Shown: piece after piece, positions 44,501 to 56,770 of the stretch | Numbering within the stretch: position 1 is the stretch's first letter | Layout of the letters: each line of letters starts with the position of its first letter | Source of the DNA: Diadema setosum | Taxonomy: Eukaryota > Echinodermata > Echinoidea > Diadematoida > Diadematidae | Assembly (NCBI RefSeq): GCF_964275005.1 | Contig: NC_092704.1 | Location: 5,414,048-5,478,047, forward strand | Length of the DNA stretch: 64,000 nt | Reading direction: 5' to 3' | Notes under the pieces: generated by a model | The model's input: the letters and a program-made list of their open reading frames with translations, nothing else | What the model was told of the DNA's origin: nothing | The model's database searches: none | Made by a program: the position numbers and the translations under genes

Positions 44501-47500
44501 TGCATAGTTACATACATACATCTATGATTAAAGGCAGGAAGGTAGTAGTAGTCAGTGAAACTTTTAGTTAAATTTGACCATCTTTAGGAAACAAAATGAT
44601 ATCATGCCGTCCAGCATGCATCTCAGTGCAGACACATCAGTGACATGATTGTGATTTGTAATTTTTTATGTATTTATTTTGTTTTAAAGTACTGGACAAT
44701 TGTTCTGAGAAACATCAGAGATTGCAAATATTTCATTCTAGATATCTCTATCAGTACATTTCTATCGTACTAACCAGAGAATTGTGACATGTTACTGCCT
44801 AATGAAGGAATGAATGAATGCCTTCTTTGTTTGTTTTCGTTCAGAGGGTGCCTTCACCGAAAAATCATGAAGTCCTTTGGTCGTTTTTTTATGTGTGTTT
44901 TTTGTTTGTTTGCAGACAATATCCTTCTACTTCCCAGACTGTGGCAAAGTCCCTCCCCCTGTTATGATGGTACAGCACGTATCCTTCAGATACGCCGACG
45001 GCAAGGTATGAATTAGAAACAAGAAAGACAACTAACAATGATGGACTTGATACAAACCAGGTAGAAGAGGCAGATAAAGTAATATATGTGTCAAGTTCTT
45101 CATATGGAGAAACATGAGTTAGAGATGTCTGGGTATACCCATATTTGATCTATACATCCTTTATGTTCCCACACACTTAGATTAATAGCTAGCTTTTGCG
45201 TCAGAATTCAGTACACGCGTACAGATATCCATCCATACTTGGCCTAGTTGTAAAGTTAGCAAGTCCACATGGGTTTAGCAACACGCCTCATCCCAACCTG
45301 CTAGAAGCAGTGACACAATAGGTATTAGGGGGATCAGGGAATCTCTTTTCAAAGACGATAATTTCCAGACATCATTGCCAGTTGGCAAACTAAGCACAAT
45401 ATAGGTTAGTTGCTTAAGAGTTAGAGAGCGCCAAGATTTTCGATGCAGCAAATTGCAAGTCAAAAGTACGTATAGGCTGTTGCGATTTTAAGATCACGAC
45501 AGTGTGAATTTGGGTTTGTGTGATCAAGACGTTGATACTTCTCAAATTCTGTATGTAAAAGTTCTCACTATAACTCATTCTTCTCAGTACAATGATATGA
45601 TTTACAAACTGTACCATGAATCATTTTCTATTCTTTTGTGTATGCATGACCATTACACATGCCATGTGTGCATTTTACACAGAATTAAAAAGAAGCAAAG
45701 TGTCATGAAATTTGGCACACTGTCGAGATGACCTTCCAAAAATGTTAGTGAACATAAAGGTATTTCTTCCAAGTTAGGACATAGGTACACATATCTTCTT
45801 TATTGTGAATGATTTTGAGGTAGTGTCAGGAAAGACTCAAGGATGAAAATCTGATATGATAACTTAAACTATTGTCAGTTGGTACGTTCTGTTCTGCGTG
45901 CTGGGTTTTGAGACATCGCCATCAGATGATTATACAAAATACCCATTGCTTTACCAGATTCCGAATGAGTCCATTGTGTGTGGATACGGTATTCTTATGA
46001 TGATGGCTTGTCTTACAGCTGTACTCTTGACACATATGACTGTAATATCTGACACATATGACTCTAATATACGACACAATTGGGATCATTTTTTTTTTTT
46101 GAAGGGGGAGGGGGGAGGGGGCAGTTCCAAATGGTAGGATTTCCCCTACCCTGACTATATTTTCATGCTTGTTGAGGGAATTTTAGGGTAATGTTTATTG
46201 CTTGTGAATGGTATTAGAAAAGGGTGGATTCTGTGATACTGTTTTTATGCCTCCACCACGAAGTGGTGCCGGAGGCATTATGTTTTCGGGTTGTCCGTCC
46301 GTCCATCCGTCAGTAATGAAGTTTGTGGACAGCGTAACTAAAAAACCTTTCGAGGTATCCTAATGAAACTTGGCATGAATGTGTATTAGGGAGTGAAGTT
46401 GTGCCTATCAACTTTTGGGTGCACGTGCTCAAGGTCAAAGGTCAAAAGGTAAGGTCAAATACATAAAATTTCACTATTTCCACCATATCTATGCAATGCC
46501 GGAAGATATTTTCTTGAAACTTGGTGTATACATGTATTACTCAATTAAGATTCTCTGGTGAAAGTTTGGGGTCATGAGGTCAAAGGTCAAAAGGTCAAGT
46601 AGAAATATTAAAACTTCACTTTTTTTCTCCGTACCTTGGGAATTGTTCAAGTTATCTTCATGGAACATAGTATATATACATGTACTGACTGGCAGTGATT
46701 ATCTAGACAATTTAGGGTTCATGGGGTCAAAGGTCAAGAGCAACACTTCAAAATTTTACTATTTCCGTCATATTTATGCAGTGCCAGCAGGATTTTTTTT
46801 TTTTTACACTGGGTGTATGCATGTATAACCTATTAAAATAGAGATTCTCTGGAAAGTTTTTTTTTTTTTTTCCTGAAAGGTCAAAGATCAAGTGAAAGTG
46901 CTGAACTAACTTATTCCTCCATATCTCGGAAGTGGCTCATGTTATCTTGAAACTTACTACATATTTATGCATGTTCTGCCTGACAGTGATTATCTTATGA
47001 ATTTTAGGGTCAAAGGCCAGATGAAAAGGGTAACAATTCACTATTCAATACAGAAATTGCACTTTTTCTCCTTACCTTGAAAATTACTCAATGCATAAAC
47101 GTATGAATGGGTCAAATTCAAGTTAAAGTCCTTAAATCCCCAAATACATGCTCTCCTATTCATCCAATTAAACCTAGTTCAAGGAAGGTGAACATTCAAC
47201 ACATTTGTGACAAACTTGTCATTTTGATATTTTGCCAATTTTGTGAAAATGTAATCACACATTGTCCACATGTACTATCTAGACCTATTAGGAGAATCAT
47301 GCATCATGGCGGAGGCATACCAGTTGCTATCATTTCTAGTTGTAGTATACATTAGGATGCAAAGTGACACCATATCGGTTCATATTTCTGTGTGCTTTCC
47401 TGGTATGAAATATGTAATGTCAAAATTCAGATAACAGCTATAAGTAAATGATTATGATTTCATACTTTATGTCCAAAGACAATTGTATCCTAATGCTATT

Positions 47501-50500
47501 TTCTATCGTAAATCTAGGCAAGCCATGTTTAAAGGCAAAGTGAGGAGCATTTAATCAATAACCTAAGAAGACATGAATCTTGAGTTGTTGTTTTTTTTTT
47601 CTTTTTCATAAATTCTACAGAGTGTATTAGTTGTAATGAATGACAAAAAGAATATACAGTTGAACCTCTCGTATCCGGACAAGTCGGGACCGGGCTCATC
47701 CGGATAAGGGATTTGGCCGGATACGGGAGACTCAATGCTTTATACATGTACATATACATACACATGTACTGATGTAGCCCATTGTAGTACCACATGTAGT
47801 AATGTGTATACTGCAACCTTTTCATTGTTACATTTGGGGATGTTTGGGGATGTTAAAATGTCTGAAGGTAAGCAATTTGGAAGGAAATTTGATGTAATGT
47901 ATGTTAATCATGTTGGAAGTAATATGTAATTCATGTGTGTTTGTGTAGGAGTTCTCAAGGAGTTGGGAATCCCCCTTTCGTCCCGTAATTATAAAAAAAA
48001 AAAAAAATCACAGCGAGACTGCGTCCGTATAATAGAGAGATCCGGATAAAGGGAGGCCGGATAAGAGAGGTTCAACTGTAACATTTAATAAGTACTGCAT
48101 GAAACATAAATATTCATATTCTTTACATGCCAATATAACAGTGTGTAGCTCAGCCAACCAAATATTCATGAGTTCAACATATTCATCTTGCGCCCAATAT
48201 GCAACATGCAACTACCCAACAAATAAAAAGTGTTTAATTTCTCTCTCTCGCCCTCTCACTCTCCTGCCCCGTGCAGCCGCTCATTTACAAGGACCTAGAG
48301 TTTGGTCTAGACTTGGACAGCAGGGTAGCCCTGGTGGGTCCTAATGGGGCTGGCAAGTCCACGCTCCTCAAGCTCTTGGTCGGGGAGCTGGTCCCGACCG
48401 ATGGTCTCATCAGGAAGAACTCTCACCTCAGAATAGGGAGGTACCATCAGGTAAGGTCAAAGGTCGAAAACTTATAAGTATCTGGCAAAGGTGTTTCAAA
48501 TAATGTCTTCTACAATAATTTGGAAAGTTGTGGGGGGGGTGTCATCACTAAACTCTGAAAGTTCAGAATGGGTGCATAAAGATTTTTTCTGGTGAAGATA
48601 TTTCTGAAAATGTATTTGTTTTCTTTCAGACTTGCTGATAGAATCACAGAAAATTAATGTTTACGAAATGAATTTATTTATATGGTAGACTGGTGGTATT
48701 GATGAAAATGCTGACAAAAATGATTATGGTAATGCTCGGAGGATGATAATTATGATGGTTCAAGATGAGCGTAACGATACAAATGTACTACTGGCAGTAA
48801 TGATGGAAGTGATAGTGATGATGATGATTTTTATAATGATGATGATGATACAGATGTTGTTTACAATGATGATGACGATGTTGACTATGTTGACAATGGT
48901 GATGATGATTTTTATAATGACGATGATGATGATGATTTTTATGACAATGAGTATGAACAAGGGGATAATGATAAAGATGAATATTGCGATGATAGTGCTG
49001 ATAAAGATGATAAAGATTTTGATGATGAAGCTGATGTAATGCTGCTGATGATAGTGATGGTGACAATGGCTCACCTGCATCCCCTATGTCCTCCACAGCA
49101 CCTCCAAGATCTGCTTGACCTCAACATGAGTGCCTTGGATTGGATGCTGAAGGAGTTCACTGAGGTGAAGGAGCGAGAGGAGATGCGGAGAATCATCGGC
49201 CGGTATGGACTGACCGGAAAGCAGCAGGTCAGATTTGCTGTCAATTTTCATCCACACAAAAATCATTCTTTCCCTGTCCAGGCCAAAAAATGCTTTGCTT
49301 GCTCTTCTTTTGTGCTGCACCTTATTTTGCCTAGAAGTAATTTTCTGGCTTATGTTAATGTCATCAAGTTGTATTGCTACTCTCATATTAAAAAAAAAAA
49401 AAGAAAAAAAAATTGCTGTGCCTACTCATAGACTGAGATATCAGGTTACTTTCTGGCTCTGAAATAACTTGTAATGTTTCAGTTTCCTCCTAATAATTTT
49501 TTTTTTTTCTTATCTGAAAGCATTGAATATGTTAGCTTCCAAAATGTTGCCAGTTTGAAGCATTATTCTCTCTAGCTGTGCTCTGGCACAAAACAGGTTG
49601 ACGTAGAAGTGCTTTGTCATAAGACTATGGATATATATACTGTATGTAGCTGCCATAAGGTATCACATTGTGAGTTGTCAGTTTTGCAGAACAGAGTGAC
49701 TGTGTTTTCTGTGTTGATAACAGTCTTCTAAGGTACAATGTATTTTGAAGTACACTCTGTATCTCATTGAAATGCATGGAGAATGATGACAAAAAAGGCC
49801 GAATTACAGTGACCCGTGACCTTTGGTCTGGGTAACGATGACAACAACACGGTGAAGCGATAACACTTGATCTGACTCCAGCGTTTCTTTCTGACAACAA
49901 ATTGTAGTTAGGGTAAACTGGAAACAATGTCTGGTGGTTGGTTTCTGTGTTTACAGCTGGGTTTTTTGTTTACCTGCATAAAGCCTTCAAATCAATTTGT
50001 GTTTCCATAATGAAGACAACACTGAATTAAAAAAAAAAAAAGGATAGACAAGCAAGCCTGTGTAGTGTGATTTCCAGTGAAGTGCAGGTCAATAAGTGGA
50101 GCATCGCATATTCTATTGATTTCATGCACAAACTATTGCTCTAAATGTCACATAGTTTTCGCTCTTCCTGTATTTCCCATCCATCTGTGGATAACAGATC
50201 TGTCCTATACGAAACTTATCTGACGGCCAGCGGTGCCGCGTCATCTTTGCCTGGCTGGCGTGGCAGGCACCCCACATGCTACTGCTTGACGAACCCACCA
50301 ACCATCTTGACATTGAGACCATCGATGCCCTTGCCGAAGCCATCAACGGATTTGAGGGCGGCCTGGTGCTGGTCAGTCACGACTTCCGACTGATCAACCA
50401 GGTGAGAGCTGAGTGTGATCAGATGCTGACAGCTCACCTTGTTTTTGTTTGGTTTTGTTTTATTGCAACTGATTGACAAATTGCCCTTCATCTGAGTAAA

Positions 50501-51326
50501 TAAACACCACTTATTCAGTACTTTTAGTAAAGGGCATTAAAAAAGTCATGGGCATGCATAATCTGGTGCAATTCAGATGCACAAACTCCTCCATTAAATT
50601 AAATTGGTTTTTTGTTATGTTGATATTGTTTTGTTTTGTTGAGAAGCTACAACGCAAGCTGGGCCTCATTTGATGCGAATATTGCATTAATGAGAAAACT
50701 TTGTGTCACGCAACCTTTTTATGGACCGTTTCTAAAATATTCAACCGATGTAAATTTTATATACCAAATTTGACATTCTTTACCTCCAACATGAAACTAA
50801 GTTTCAATGTTTTAGTACTGTCTTGACTCTTATTAAATATTCCCATACTGAAAACTTTCCGAAGTCTGATCAAGATTGGTGTTACCTGCCCTGAAGTGAG
50901 GTCTTTCAATTCCACTGAGTATATTTGGCAGCTTTTCAATTTCAGTCTTTGTCCAAGACAAAGAATATCCACTGCTGTCACATTAGTGTGAAAATATCAG
51001 TGCTCACATCAAGGAAATCAAAATTGCCCATTCCAAATACAATTGTTTTCGATCACAGAATGTACACTCAATGTGCTCATCGAAAGAGCCAACAGTTACA
51101 GTGTGGTGCATGAAGCGTCAGATCCCTTTTTAACCTCTTACACTGATATGAAACAAGGGCTTAGTAAACAACAACAAAATTACATTTCATGCTGCAGGTT
51201 GCGGAGGAGATCTGGGTGTGTGAGAAGCAGACCGTCACCAAGTGGAAGGGGGACATCATCTCGTACAAGAGCGCCCTCAAGGACAGAATCATGAAGGAAA
51301 ATGCCAAGGTGGCTGCCGGAAAATAA
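35522..51326 (+). CDS. ABCF2: ATP-binding cassette sub-family F member 2 (12 coding exons)
   Basis: Coding exons: 35,522-35,603; 36,116-36,322; 39,677-39,865; 41,805-42,072; 42,508-42,610; 43,783-43,878; 44,290-44,409; 44,916-45,005; 48,277-48,450; 49,099-49,227; 50,198-50,401; 51,198-51,326. All introns are GT-AG and the phases fit, giving 596 aa (human about 623). The start [14 protein letters not shown] is Lys/Ala-rich, as in other ABCF2 proteins. NBD1: Walker A GLNGSGKST (92-100), signature FSGGW (205-209), Walker B LLLLDEP (225-231). Linker with [14 protein letters not shown] and [23 protein letters not shown]2: Walker [10 protein letters not shown] (406-414), signature LSDGQ (493-497), Walker B LLLDEP (514-519). 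There are no membrane segments: ABC-F proteins are soluble ATPases linked to ribosomes and translation, and ABCF2's exact role is unsettled. The gene is convergent with CFAP221. The N-terminal segment is shorter than in human. Confidence 0.97.
37041..37892. mobile_element. Helentron-like non-autonomous element (HINE type)
   Basis: At the left, TATACCCCCGCCAAACGAAG pairs with GTTTGAAGGGGGTATA to form a hairpin. The centre is about four ~145-160 bp tandem units (AGTTTT..CCGATT, ATGAAACTTGG.ACAGATG, GTTGCCATGGTAACGGCAT). Near the right end is the inverted copy TTTGGCGGGGGTATA (to 37,866), then a hairpin GTCGCTGTAGCGAC and ATTTCTAG. Subterminal inverted repeats, central tandem repeats and a 3' hairpin near CTAG are the layout known for Helentron-associated (DINE-1-like) elements. 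No target duplication is seen, as expected for that group. The frames inside are tandem-repeat artefacts. Confidence 0.7.
38172..39039. mobile_element. Inverted-repeat element built of CAAGCAATTGCTTG palindromes
   Basis: The ends TGGGCCGAATGCATAAAAC and, inverted, TGGGCCGGATGCATAAACG form the termini. The interior has over ten copies of AAGCAATTGCTT-like palindromes, in both arms, around an unrelated centre (38,340-38,760). It lies within the 1,260 bp block inserted in the pogo-like MITE. Non-coding. Confidence 0.7.
40272..41096. mobile_element. Pogo-like MITE, CAGTACTCTCCGC ends
   Basis: CAGTACTCTCCGCGTAATCG at the left and, inverted, CAGTACTCTCCGCATAATCG at the right, with TA on both sides (40,270-40,271 and 41,097-41,098). 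Each arm repeats GGGTACTCCG-TTAAT-GGGTAA. 825 bp, in ABCF2 intron 4; no transposase frame recognised. Confidence 0.85.
42073..44915. other. Middle ABCF2 introns without other genes
   Basis: The introns between coding exons at 42,073-42,507, 42,611-43,782, 43,879-44,289 and 44,410-44,915 hold no gene. T/G-runs lie at 42,980-43,000, and the only mobile element recognised is the MITE at 43,496-43,679. Confidence 0.6.
43496..43679. mobile_element. Pogo-like MITE, CAGTGGAACCTCTTTATAAT end
   Basis: The right end, read inverted, is CACAGGAACACCTTGCTATA, and TA flanks both ends (43,494-43,495 and 43,680-43,681). 184 bp, in the ABCF2 intron before the [10 protein letters not shown] exon. Confidence 0.65.
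45006..46255. other. Left part of the large ABCF2 intron
   Basis: No gene seen. There is a TGACTSTAATAT...GACACATATGACT direct repeat near 46,028-46,080 and a T-run plus G-rich tract near 46,090-46,125. Confidence 0.5.
46256..47339. mobile_element. Second HINE-like element (GGAGGCAT type)
   Basis: The left end TATGCCTCCACCACGAAGTG folds back on GTGGTGCCGGAGGCAT; the inverted GGCGGAGGCATA recurs at about 47,308-47,320, followed by CCAGTTGCTATCATTTCTAG. The last part is the same terminus as in the 37.0 kb element (CAGTCGCTGTAGCGACATTTCTAG) with a decayed hairpin. The centre carries repeated AGGTCAAAGGTCAAAAGGTC and TGAAACTTGG words. Non-coding. Confidence 0.65.
47657..48078. mobile_element. 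Pogo-like MITE, uninterrupted 422 bp copy
   Basis: CAGTTGAACCTCTCGTATCC at the left and GGATAAGAGAGGTTCAACTG at the right, with TA at 47,655-47,656 and 48,079-48,080. In opposite orientation to the interrupted copy at 36,964-39,494 in the same gene. The inner words GGGGATGTTTGGGGATGTT and CATGTAGTAATGTGTATACT are shared. Confidence 0.88.
48700..49055. repeat. GAT/ATG-rich degenerate microsatellite in ABCF2 intron
   Basis: About 350 bp of interrupted (GAT)n, ending some 45 bp before the acceptor of the HLQDLLDLN exon. Open frames on both strands (runs of Met/Ile, or His/Tyr) are products of the repeat. Confidence 0.9.
49228..51197. other. Last two ABCF2 introns
   Basis: The introns at 49,228-50,197 and 50,402-51,197 contain A-runs and T-runs (49,391-49,413, 49,499-49,510, 50,029-50,041) and no gene or clear element. 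Confidence 0.55.
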
Positions 51327-54300
51327 GAAGCTTTTCTGGTACATGATATGGATAGCTGGTGTTTTACCTGTCTCCCCCAAACTATTCCAGATATCTGGAC
51401 GGAAAGTTAATATCTCCTGTGCCATCAGTTTACTAACATGACTGTCGCAGGCTCTGAAAAATGGGTGTCTATGCACAAAATCTGCCAAAGCAGTTTTGCT
51501 TAGGCTGTGTTTTTCAGAGTTTTTTATTCTTTTGGGATGTTGTTAAACCCATTTAACGTTATGTGTGCCATGAGATAAGGGAGCAGTAATTTTTGTCTTG
51601 CATTCATTCATGGCAGAACCTGATAATGACAGTGAGTACTGTGTTGTCTATCACACAGGGGACATCATCTCTACCTAGACTCAAAAGTTGAAGAGTCATT
51701 ATTAAAGGGATAGTACAGTTTTGGTTTTACTTGGTTTTTTGATGTCTCAGCCATTTCAAAACCAACTTTCATCAAATAAACTTAGAATTCCTCTTAGAAT
51801 TGTATGCATTTTGATATTTCTTACAGTGGTTTCTAGTATCACGCAAAAAGTGAAAAAGTTGAGTTCTCATCTCGACCAATACTATATCATCCCTTTAATG
51901 CATGACCCTGAGTCATGAATGTGATTGTAATTCACTTGACATCAAGCCCACATACTCTAGAAAATTTGAAGCAATCTTGGCTGCTCTCTTTTAGTGAATG
52001 CATATTTTTTGATGGAGCAACACTTCAAATGTGTGAATGCAAGGAATGCAAACGCTGGTTTACACGACAAGCCATATATTATGTTTGTCATAGGTTGAAG
52101 TAGTGAATAGTTGTTTGATGCACAAATAAGATATTTATAAATTGTCAGCTAGAGCCTGTCCAAAAAGAGTCCTCTAATTTTCCATGCCAAGTTGGGATTT
52201 ATTTGGGTACTGTGATAGGGTAAGTGTTGCAACTTTGAAACAGAAGCAGGTATGAAATTTATTTATATTCATACCATATGCTAAGCAATAAGTGATGTCT
52301 TTAAACCCAAGCTACAGACAGCAGGATGGTACCAGTCTATTCCATGTGCTTGCCCAAGGCAATCCATGTTCCGTGTTGGGCAAGTGAAATGTTTGCTTAG
52401 CTAGGCAACCATTTATCATTCATTTAGTGGTGCAGCATGCTCAAACACACCACAAGAAAACAGAAAACACACAAAAAAAGAATACTCATTTGATATATGC
52501 ATTACTTTTTAAGTGTGCATATCATTCTCTTTTTTTTTTAAGTGAATGTTCATCAAACCTACTCATGTGATCAGATGTTTGGTGAAAGATTATTCTGTTG
52601 TACATTAGACATCATTTTGATGTTTTGGGGACTGAAAGCTTGTGAAGATGCAAAACGATATGACAATATGATTTCAGAACCAGAATTTGATTTCAGAATT
52701 ATTTCATAATACTTTGATATCAACATGCGTCTTTGACTCTTCTGGTTTGTAATAGACCTTAAGTTATGCTTGCAACTGAGCAGACGTTAAAAACTGCTGT
52801 CTGCAAAATGATGTGTTGACTGATCTTATCTGGGTGTGATCTCCGTGATGGATCGATGTGTTAGGGGACTGTCATTCGCAGCCTCTGATCATGTCTGTGA
52901 TGTCGCAACAGTCATCTTACTGGTAATACTTGTCAGGGTCTACATTATAGTTTGGTGCCTATCTTCATCAGCCAAGGCTTGTCAGTGAGTGCCTTGGCAT
53001 CCCTTACATGAAGTCTCAAGCATGTACATGATTGATTTTTCTCTCTCTCTCTTTTTTTTTTTTCTTTTTTTTTTGGGGGGGGGGGTTGGGAGGGGGTTCT
53101 TTCTTTGACTGTGGCACTTTTTCTTCCTGTATAGCAAGGCTCTGTGTGAGAACTTTGATGGCTGTAAATTGTTTGAGAGTTGTACGAGTTTGGCACATCA
53201 TATTTATTAGTGTGAGGTAAGGAAAAGTCTGACACTTACACCCATTGTTACTGAACAGGCGTGTAAACTGTTATTGATTGGCAAGAACGGGTGTTGCATT
53301 TGTATGGAGTGTTGCTGCTCTCGCAGAAATTGTGAGCAGATATTATTTTGCATCACCCCCAGATGGAAGCATCCCAGATTCGTGATGAATTTGCGTGATG
53401 TTACCAGAAAGTTAGTTTTGCATGCTTCCTTTATTTATGCTGTTGAATGAATAGTTATTTCTTATTCCCTTATCTTTTATTCCCTTGTCTATCAAGACAA
53501 AGTGTAGGTGAAGAATTTCTGGGTATTTTATATGCGTAAAAGATGACTCCCAAGATGTGTACCATCTTTGAGAAGTTATGCTTTTTCGTTTTCCAAAGCA
53601 AGTGTGTGCAAGCATATTTTCAGGCATTATGCAAATGTATAGTAGTGAATACATTATGTAAATTGCGCTGAGTGTATTTGTCATATCTATTTAAGATGTT
53701 GGCAGATTGTGTAGTCATAACGATAACTTATATTTCTCCTTTATTTCTCATGTGTTGTACAGTATTGTTTTATGTTAAGAGGGAGATGGTATATGCATTG
53801 GATGAGTTTAGGAGAACTTAAATGGCATCTTGTTAGAATAAACGGAGGGAGAACATTATCTATTTGGTTGTGGGACATGAAATTAAGCTTTTATTTGCTT
53901 GTCCCGTAATGCTGAGACTTAAGTATGATCCATTATACCATTTGCTTGCCATAGACCACATTTTCATGGTTGCGGAATACTGCTGAATAAATGGAGAGTA
54001 ACAAAGTTATGCAAAGACAATTCATAACTGGAGACTTTGTAGACTCGATCCCAGTATCACATAATACTGCTGCTTTTTTTTTTTCCTTCATCTTTTGTCG
54101 TATCCTACAAATTATCAAGCAACTGCACAATCAATTGTGAATATTATTTTTATAAAGGTCATAGATAAGTATTTCTTGAAGGGCTTTTTTTTCTTGTTAA
54201 GACCTTGAAAATGTAGGGGGATAAAGAGTAATTTTCTGATTTGTGGATTTGGAGTTTGTGATGCGATTATTTCTGTAATTTATCGTAGTTTTACTGAGGA

Positions 54301-54910
54301 ATCAAAACTTGACGTCAACCTGAAATCATCATCATAGATAGATTATGTGCATCACGTCTATTATGCCGTGAAAAGAAATCTGATGAAGGGGCAGTGGTTT
54401 CACCGTTGGGATGAAACAGACTAGATGGTGCATCCAGAGTATACAGCTACTGGCAATATATCAGCGTGTAAGGAGGGGTACTACAGGACTTGAATCACCG
54501 ACATTCAGAGCAAGAGCACATTTTTTTCATTTCTTTTTCTTCTTGTATACCAACATTATTTTTTTTTTTTGGGGGGGGGGGTGGGGACAAGTCCTGGCTA
54601 TGAAGAGATTAGTATGTAACTTGGTTTTTGTTTTTGTTTTTCCTAAGTGCATTTCCCATGTATCGATATATAATTCATGTGAACTCATTGGCCTGAATAA
54701 ATGTCAAAGTAAGCCAACAGCAGAAACCCTAAACCTTTACTGTATGTATCATGAAATAATAGCTAATTACAAACTGAAAAAAAGAAACATTATTATTATT
54801 ACTGAATCATTAAAATTTACAAGAATGTAGACTACGTGATAGCTGTAGTGTCATTTTCTATCCCTCATCCTTGTGTGTGTGTGTGTGTGTATGCGTTTAC
54901 CACTTCTGTA
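51327..54910 (+). other. ABCF2 3' UTR and intergenic DNA
   Basis: No further coding signal. Candidate AATAAA poly(A) signals occur near 51,774 (inside a MITE), 53,837, 53,984 and 54,697; which is used cannot be told. Pyrimidine and G runs lie near 53,040-53,080 and 54,558-54,580. Confidence 0.5.
51706..51894. mobile_element. Short TTAA-target MITE
   Basis: AGGGATAGTACAG at the left and, inverted, AGGGATGATATAGTATTGG at the right, with TTAA at 51,702-51,705 and 51,895-51,898. 189 bp, about 380 bp after the ABCF2 stop, so probably inside its 3' UTR. Confidence 0.75.
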
Positions 54911-54913
54911 TAA

Positions 54914-55160
54914 CGTCGCTGGGGTGACAAGACCTTGTATCTCAAATTTTGGTGAAAATGGCTTTTTTGCATTAGTGGTCAAATAATCGGTTAAGTGATG
55001 TCCTGTCCAAATCCCAGCTGTCTTACCCCAAAAATGAAGCCACCGCGGCATGTCAAAGGAACGGCTATCCCATTCAGTATAGTGCTTTGGCCGCCATGTT
55101 TTTTGGCTCTCCTGAACATTTGACATTTTTGAGATACGAGGTCTTGTCGCCCCAGCGACG
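54914..55160. mobile_element. Palindromic MITE, CGTCGCTGGGGTGACAAGAC ends
   Basis: The right end, inverted, reads CGTCGCTGGGGCGACAAGAC, with GTATCTCAAA continuing inward on both sides. A second member lies at 57,608-57,863. About 247 bp; non-coding. Confidence 0.8.
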
Positions 55161-56770
55161 ATAAAGAGATGCTAGTCTGACCAGGTTGATGCCATACCAT
55201 AAACTTAATATCTTTTTGATAATACAGACACTCAAAATCAAGCACAGTAACAAGTATATTTTTGTTTCTTGGATTTGTATGTACCAGGGTATGTTACAGT
55301 TGATCTTTATGCCAACAATATGTGAGAAATGATGCTGTACAATGAATACAAACAGGGTGATAAATGAAAACTGGTTGAAATCCACAAAGGTAGTATGAAT
55401 CAAATCCCATGTTAAACTTAGCCCATGGACAGAAACAAGGCAGAAACGGGCATACCTGTACATGCTGATGGCAGCACATGTTCTTTAGTGGATGTCTTTT
55501 GGCTGTCCTATTGTCAAAATTTGCATGATGCATGGCCTACATATAAGCTACCTTGGTGAATTCCAGGTTATATGTTCACAAATCTTCATTTTCTTCAAAT
55601 ATTTTTCCATGTAGATGCCACATGTACATTTTAAATTATGATCACTCATTTTGTCGTAAGTGAAGAGAACCGATCCAACAAAGTTAGGACTTGAATGACA
55701 CATATCTGTGAGTCCTAAAGAAATGGAGGCATGGTGTAGACTGACTGGAATTCTTTTCAACATAGAACAGCAAATGTCTGAAAGCTTGACAGGAGCCCAT
55801 AAGATAATGTTAATAGTTCTTTATAAATAATACATATTCACATTTCATACATTATGTACATTAAACATCAGAAAACATTCAAAGAAAGAAAAATTTCAAG
55901 TACAAAAACTCCCATTTGAAAAATGTCTCCAACCTATGACGTCAAAAAATGGACGGAATGTTTCATTCAGCTGAAATGTATGAAGGGCCAGTATTTTTTT
56001 TTTCTTCTTCCAACTGAAACGCTCGTGCCGTTACGTACACACAGCCATTCCTACACAGCCCCATCAAAGTACAGTGTGGCTGACAATAGACAGTCCAAGG
56101 CCTGTATGTTTCAAGAAGATAAGAAAATCATTTGTGCTCATTTCATCACTTATACAAGAACTTTCAGATCAAATAGATACATGGAAAAAAAAATACATTG
56201 ATATTTGGAACTGGAAAAACACCGGTGTTTTATTGAGCTTTGTGCTAAATAAAATTTGGAAAACGATTTTATTTTTTGCTCTCAAAGAATCTGTATCCTG
56301 AATAAATTTAATAAAAACAAGAGATCAGGATTTTTTGTAGCAAAAGTTTAATGAGCCTAATGATGCACCAAGAGCTATTTTGAGAAATATTCGATGACCA
56401 TGATAAAGATGGAGCATATCACTTTCATGAAAACTCAAAAAGGAGGTAATTGCAATAAATCTGCACATCAAAGATATCGGTGTACATCTTCATGTATTTT
56501 ACTCTGGTTTTGTTTCTTCTTTGTTGGTCATTGCAATGGTGTGGAAACCAGTCAGGCATACATATTCATCAGTACTGGCACTTGCAAACACTCTCCAAGG
56601 GGGTAGCTACATCACGGCCGGCACTGCTTGCCGTCTACAACGATCAGTCCCGCGACGCAGAAAGTTTGCTCGAAAAGCTACCTCAGCCTCAGCTGATGCA
56701 GTGTTCCTTTAGAAGGAGTGAGCCCTCATTGGACAGATGAAAGAGAGGGTGATGGAGCCGAGGGATGCGG
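55161..56770. other. Gene-free stretch and probable CFAP221 3' UTR
   Basis: No coding region recognised. The part next to 56,771 should hold the CFAP221 3' UTR on the minus strand. Confidence 0.45.

Noticed and set aside
48743-49096. Frames of 98-106 codons on both strands in an ABCF2 intron
   Set aside because: They are products of the GAT microsatellite (Met/Ile or His/Tyr runs).
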